Origin: VXYL01 sp965200375 | GTDB taxonomy: Bacteria > Pseudomonadota > Gammaproteobacteria > Pseudomonadales > Azotimanducaceae | Length of the DNA stretch: 64,000 nt | Assembly: GCA_965200375.1 (NCBI GenBank) | Contig: OZ241353.1 | Span: 2,728,001 to 2,792,000 of the forward strand | Reading direction: 5' to 3' | Part shown: piece by piece, positions 62,922-64,000 of the stretch | Layout of the letters: each line of letters starts with the position of its first letter | Position numbering within the stretch: position 1 is the first letter of the stretch | Program-made: the position numbers and the translations under genes | The notes under the pieces: model-generated | The model's database searches: none | What the model saw: the letters and a program-made list of their open reading frames with translations, nothing else | What the model was told of the DNA's origin: nothing

Positions 62922-64000
62922 GCGCCGGCAAGGGGATCGCGAGCGTGTCCGCGCTCAAGGGAAACGTCTCGCTGCCGGAGTGGACGACGAAGCGTTCGCT
63001 GGCCTCCACGTCCGCAGCCGCCAGGAAGAAGCCCTTGCCGATGCGGGGCGCCGAAGACAGCTTGATCTCGATGGCCCAGCGCTCTCGGTTCGGCAGCAGC
63101 AGCAGCAGATCGATCTCGGCGCCGGCTCGCGTCCGATAGAAGCAGGCATCCGTGCCGAAGGGCGCTGCGGCGAGCAGGTTTTCGATCGCGAAGCCCTCCC
63201 AGCTGGCGCCGACCACGGGATGGGACAGGAGCTCGTCGTAGGACCCGAGGCCGAGCAGCGAGTGGAGTACGCCGCTGTCGCGGATGTACACCTTGGGCGT
63301 CTTCACCAGGCGCTTGCCCACGTTCACGAAATACGGGGGCAGTCGCCGCACCAGCATCAGATCCGCAAGCAGGTCGATGTAGCGCACGACCGCTGGCGTG
63401 GAGGCGCCGAGGCTGCGGGCCAGGTCGGCAGCGTTCAGCAATCCGCCTTGGTAGTGGCCGAGCATCGTCCACAGCCGGCGCAACGTGTGCGCCGGGACCC
63501 GCGCGCCGAACTGCGGGATGTCGCGCTCCAAGTAGGTGCGGATGAAGCTGAGCCGCCAACGGCCGCTGGCGGAGTCGCTAGGGGAGTTGAAGGCGTCTGG
63601 GAAGCCGCCGCGCAGCCAAAGCCGGCCTTGAGCGGAGGCCTCGACTTCAAGCATGGTGAGCCCTGGCAGTTCGTCGTAGACGACGCGCCCCGCCAGGGAC
63701 TCGGCGGATTGCCGCAGCAGGGCATCGGAGGCGGAGCCAAGCAGCAGGAACTGGCCTGTGCGCTGGCCGTCGCGGCGGCGGAGGTCGATCTGCCCACGCA
63801 GGACCTGGAACAATCCTGGCGCTCTCTGCACCTCGTCGAGCACCACCAGCCTGCCCGCTTGAGCGGCGAGGTAGCGAGCCGGATCGGCCAGGCGGGTGCT
63901 GTCGGCGGGGTCCTCCAAGTCGACGTAGAGACAGTTCGCCACGTCGCGAGCGACCTCCTTGGCAAGTGTGGTCTTTCCTACTTGGCGCGGGCCGAGCAGC
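62893..64000 (-). CDS. AAA_14/DUF4143 ATPase, 5' end outside window
   Basis: A second ATPase of the family seen at 18.3 kb. Near the window end the minus strand reads 'LLGPRQVGKTTLAKEVARDVANCLYVDLEDP', so Walker A is at the very edge and the start lies beyond 64000. 'LVVLDEVQRAPGLFQVLR' is Walker B. 'FLLLGSAS', 'YLERDIPQFGARVPAHTLRRLW' and the nuclease-like 'GAEIDLLLLLPNRERWAIEIKLS' are DUF4143-type. It overlaps the truncated LuxR-type frame by 29 bp at its 3' end, suggesting it arrived by insertion into that gene. Confidence 0.88.
   Translation of the reverse strand, partial: LLGPRQVGKTTLAKEVARDVANCLYVDLEDPADSTRLADPARYLAAQAGRLVVLDEVQRAPGLFQVLRGQIDLRRRDGQRTGQFLLLGSASDALLRQSAESLAGRVVYDELPGLTMLEVEASAQGRLWLRGGFPDAFNSPSDSASGRWRLSFIRTYLERDIPQFGARVPAHTLRRLWTMLGHYQGGLLNAADLARSLGASTPAVVRYIDLLADLMLVRRLPPYFVNVGKRLVKTPKVYIRDSGVLHSLLGLGSYDELLSHPVVGASWEGFAIENLLAAAPFGTDACFYRTRAGAEIDLLLLLPNRERWAIEIKLSSAPRIGKGFFLAAADVEASERFVVHSGSETFPLSADTLAIPLPALMARLAALD

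Overview
This is a 64-kb piece of a GC-rich chromosome, probably from an uncultured gammaproteobacterium. The main evidence is a ubiH-like / gcvT / gcvH / gcvP gene order of the E. coli type, with glycine decarboxylase split into PA and PB. Leucine-rich-repeat and ankyrin proteins, a zinc metalloprotease, a PhyH dioxygenase, Uma2 and Rpn nucleases and an IS630 element suggest a host-associated or marine symbiotic lifestyle; that is inference. No rRNA, tRNA or CRISPR array was recognised.

Layout. 0.2-1.2 kb: Rpn-type nuclease. 1.3-7.5 kb (minus strand): a coupled envelope locus (frameshifted metalloprotease, leucine-rich-repeat protein, coiled-coil membrane protein, FnIII/OmpA-like lipoprotein) with a 32-G homopolymer upstream. 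8.2-11.2 kb: proton-pumping pyrophosphatase and an enoyl-CoA hydratase. 11.2-24.9 kb: a defence island with a NotI-type restriction-modification pair, a TonB-receptor remnant, an unrecognised four-gene membrane/coiled-coil operon, an AAA/DUF4143 ATPase, a 1379-residue NACHT-like NTPase ending in a PD-(D/E)XK nuclease, and a frameshifted Uma2 gene. 25-29.8 kb: DUF899 protein, PPi-dependent phosphofructokinase, an ImmA/IrrE peptidase with a small partner, and a secreted Cys-containing protein. 30-31.8 kb: biotin carrier plus carboxyltransferase. 31.8-44.1 kb (minus strand): Vsr, ankyrin protein, histidine-rich TonB receptor, small His-rich protein, MaoC-like dehydratase, then gcvPB-gcvPA-gcvH-gcvT-ubiH-like. 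44.3-47 kb: a candidate second restriction-modification pair and IS630. 47-55 kb: PhyH enzyme, SSS symporter, SDR, DinG helicase, DoxX protein, glycerate-kinase-like protein. 55.3-60.1 kb: a GltD-like flavoprotein with a 2-oxoacid:ferredoxin oxidoreductase. 60.2-64 kb: an ABC-type ATPase plus PIN pair, a truncated LuxR-type gene, and a second AAA/DUF4143 gene cut by the window edge.

How the genes work together. hppA and the PPi-dependent phosphofructokinase both use pyrophosphate as an energy carrier, and the Kor cluster adds ferredoxin-linked 2-oxoacid chemistry. The accessory genes are mostly genome defence. A palindrome, CTCGTACA-N4-TGTACGAG, recurs beside several of them (18.1, 23.8, 32.3, 44.2 and 62.1 kb). 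At vsr and at the 44.3-kb nuclease it lies exactly 42 bp upstream of a proposed TTG start. The best candidates for something undescribed are the 13.7-18.1 kb four-gene operon, the ATPase plus NACHT-nuclease module beside it (bounded by a direct repeat), and the shared palindrome.
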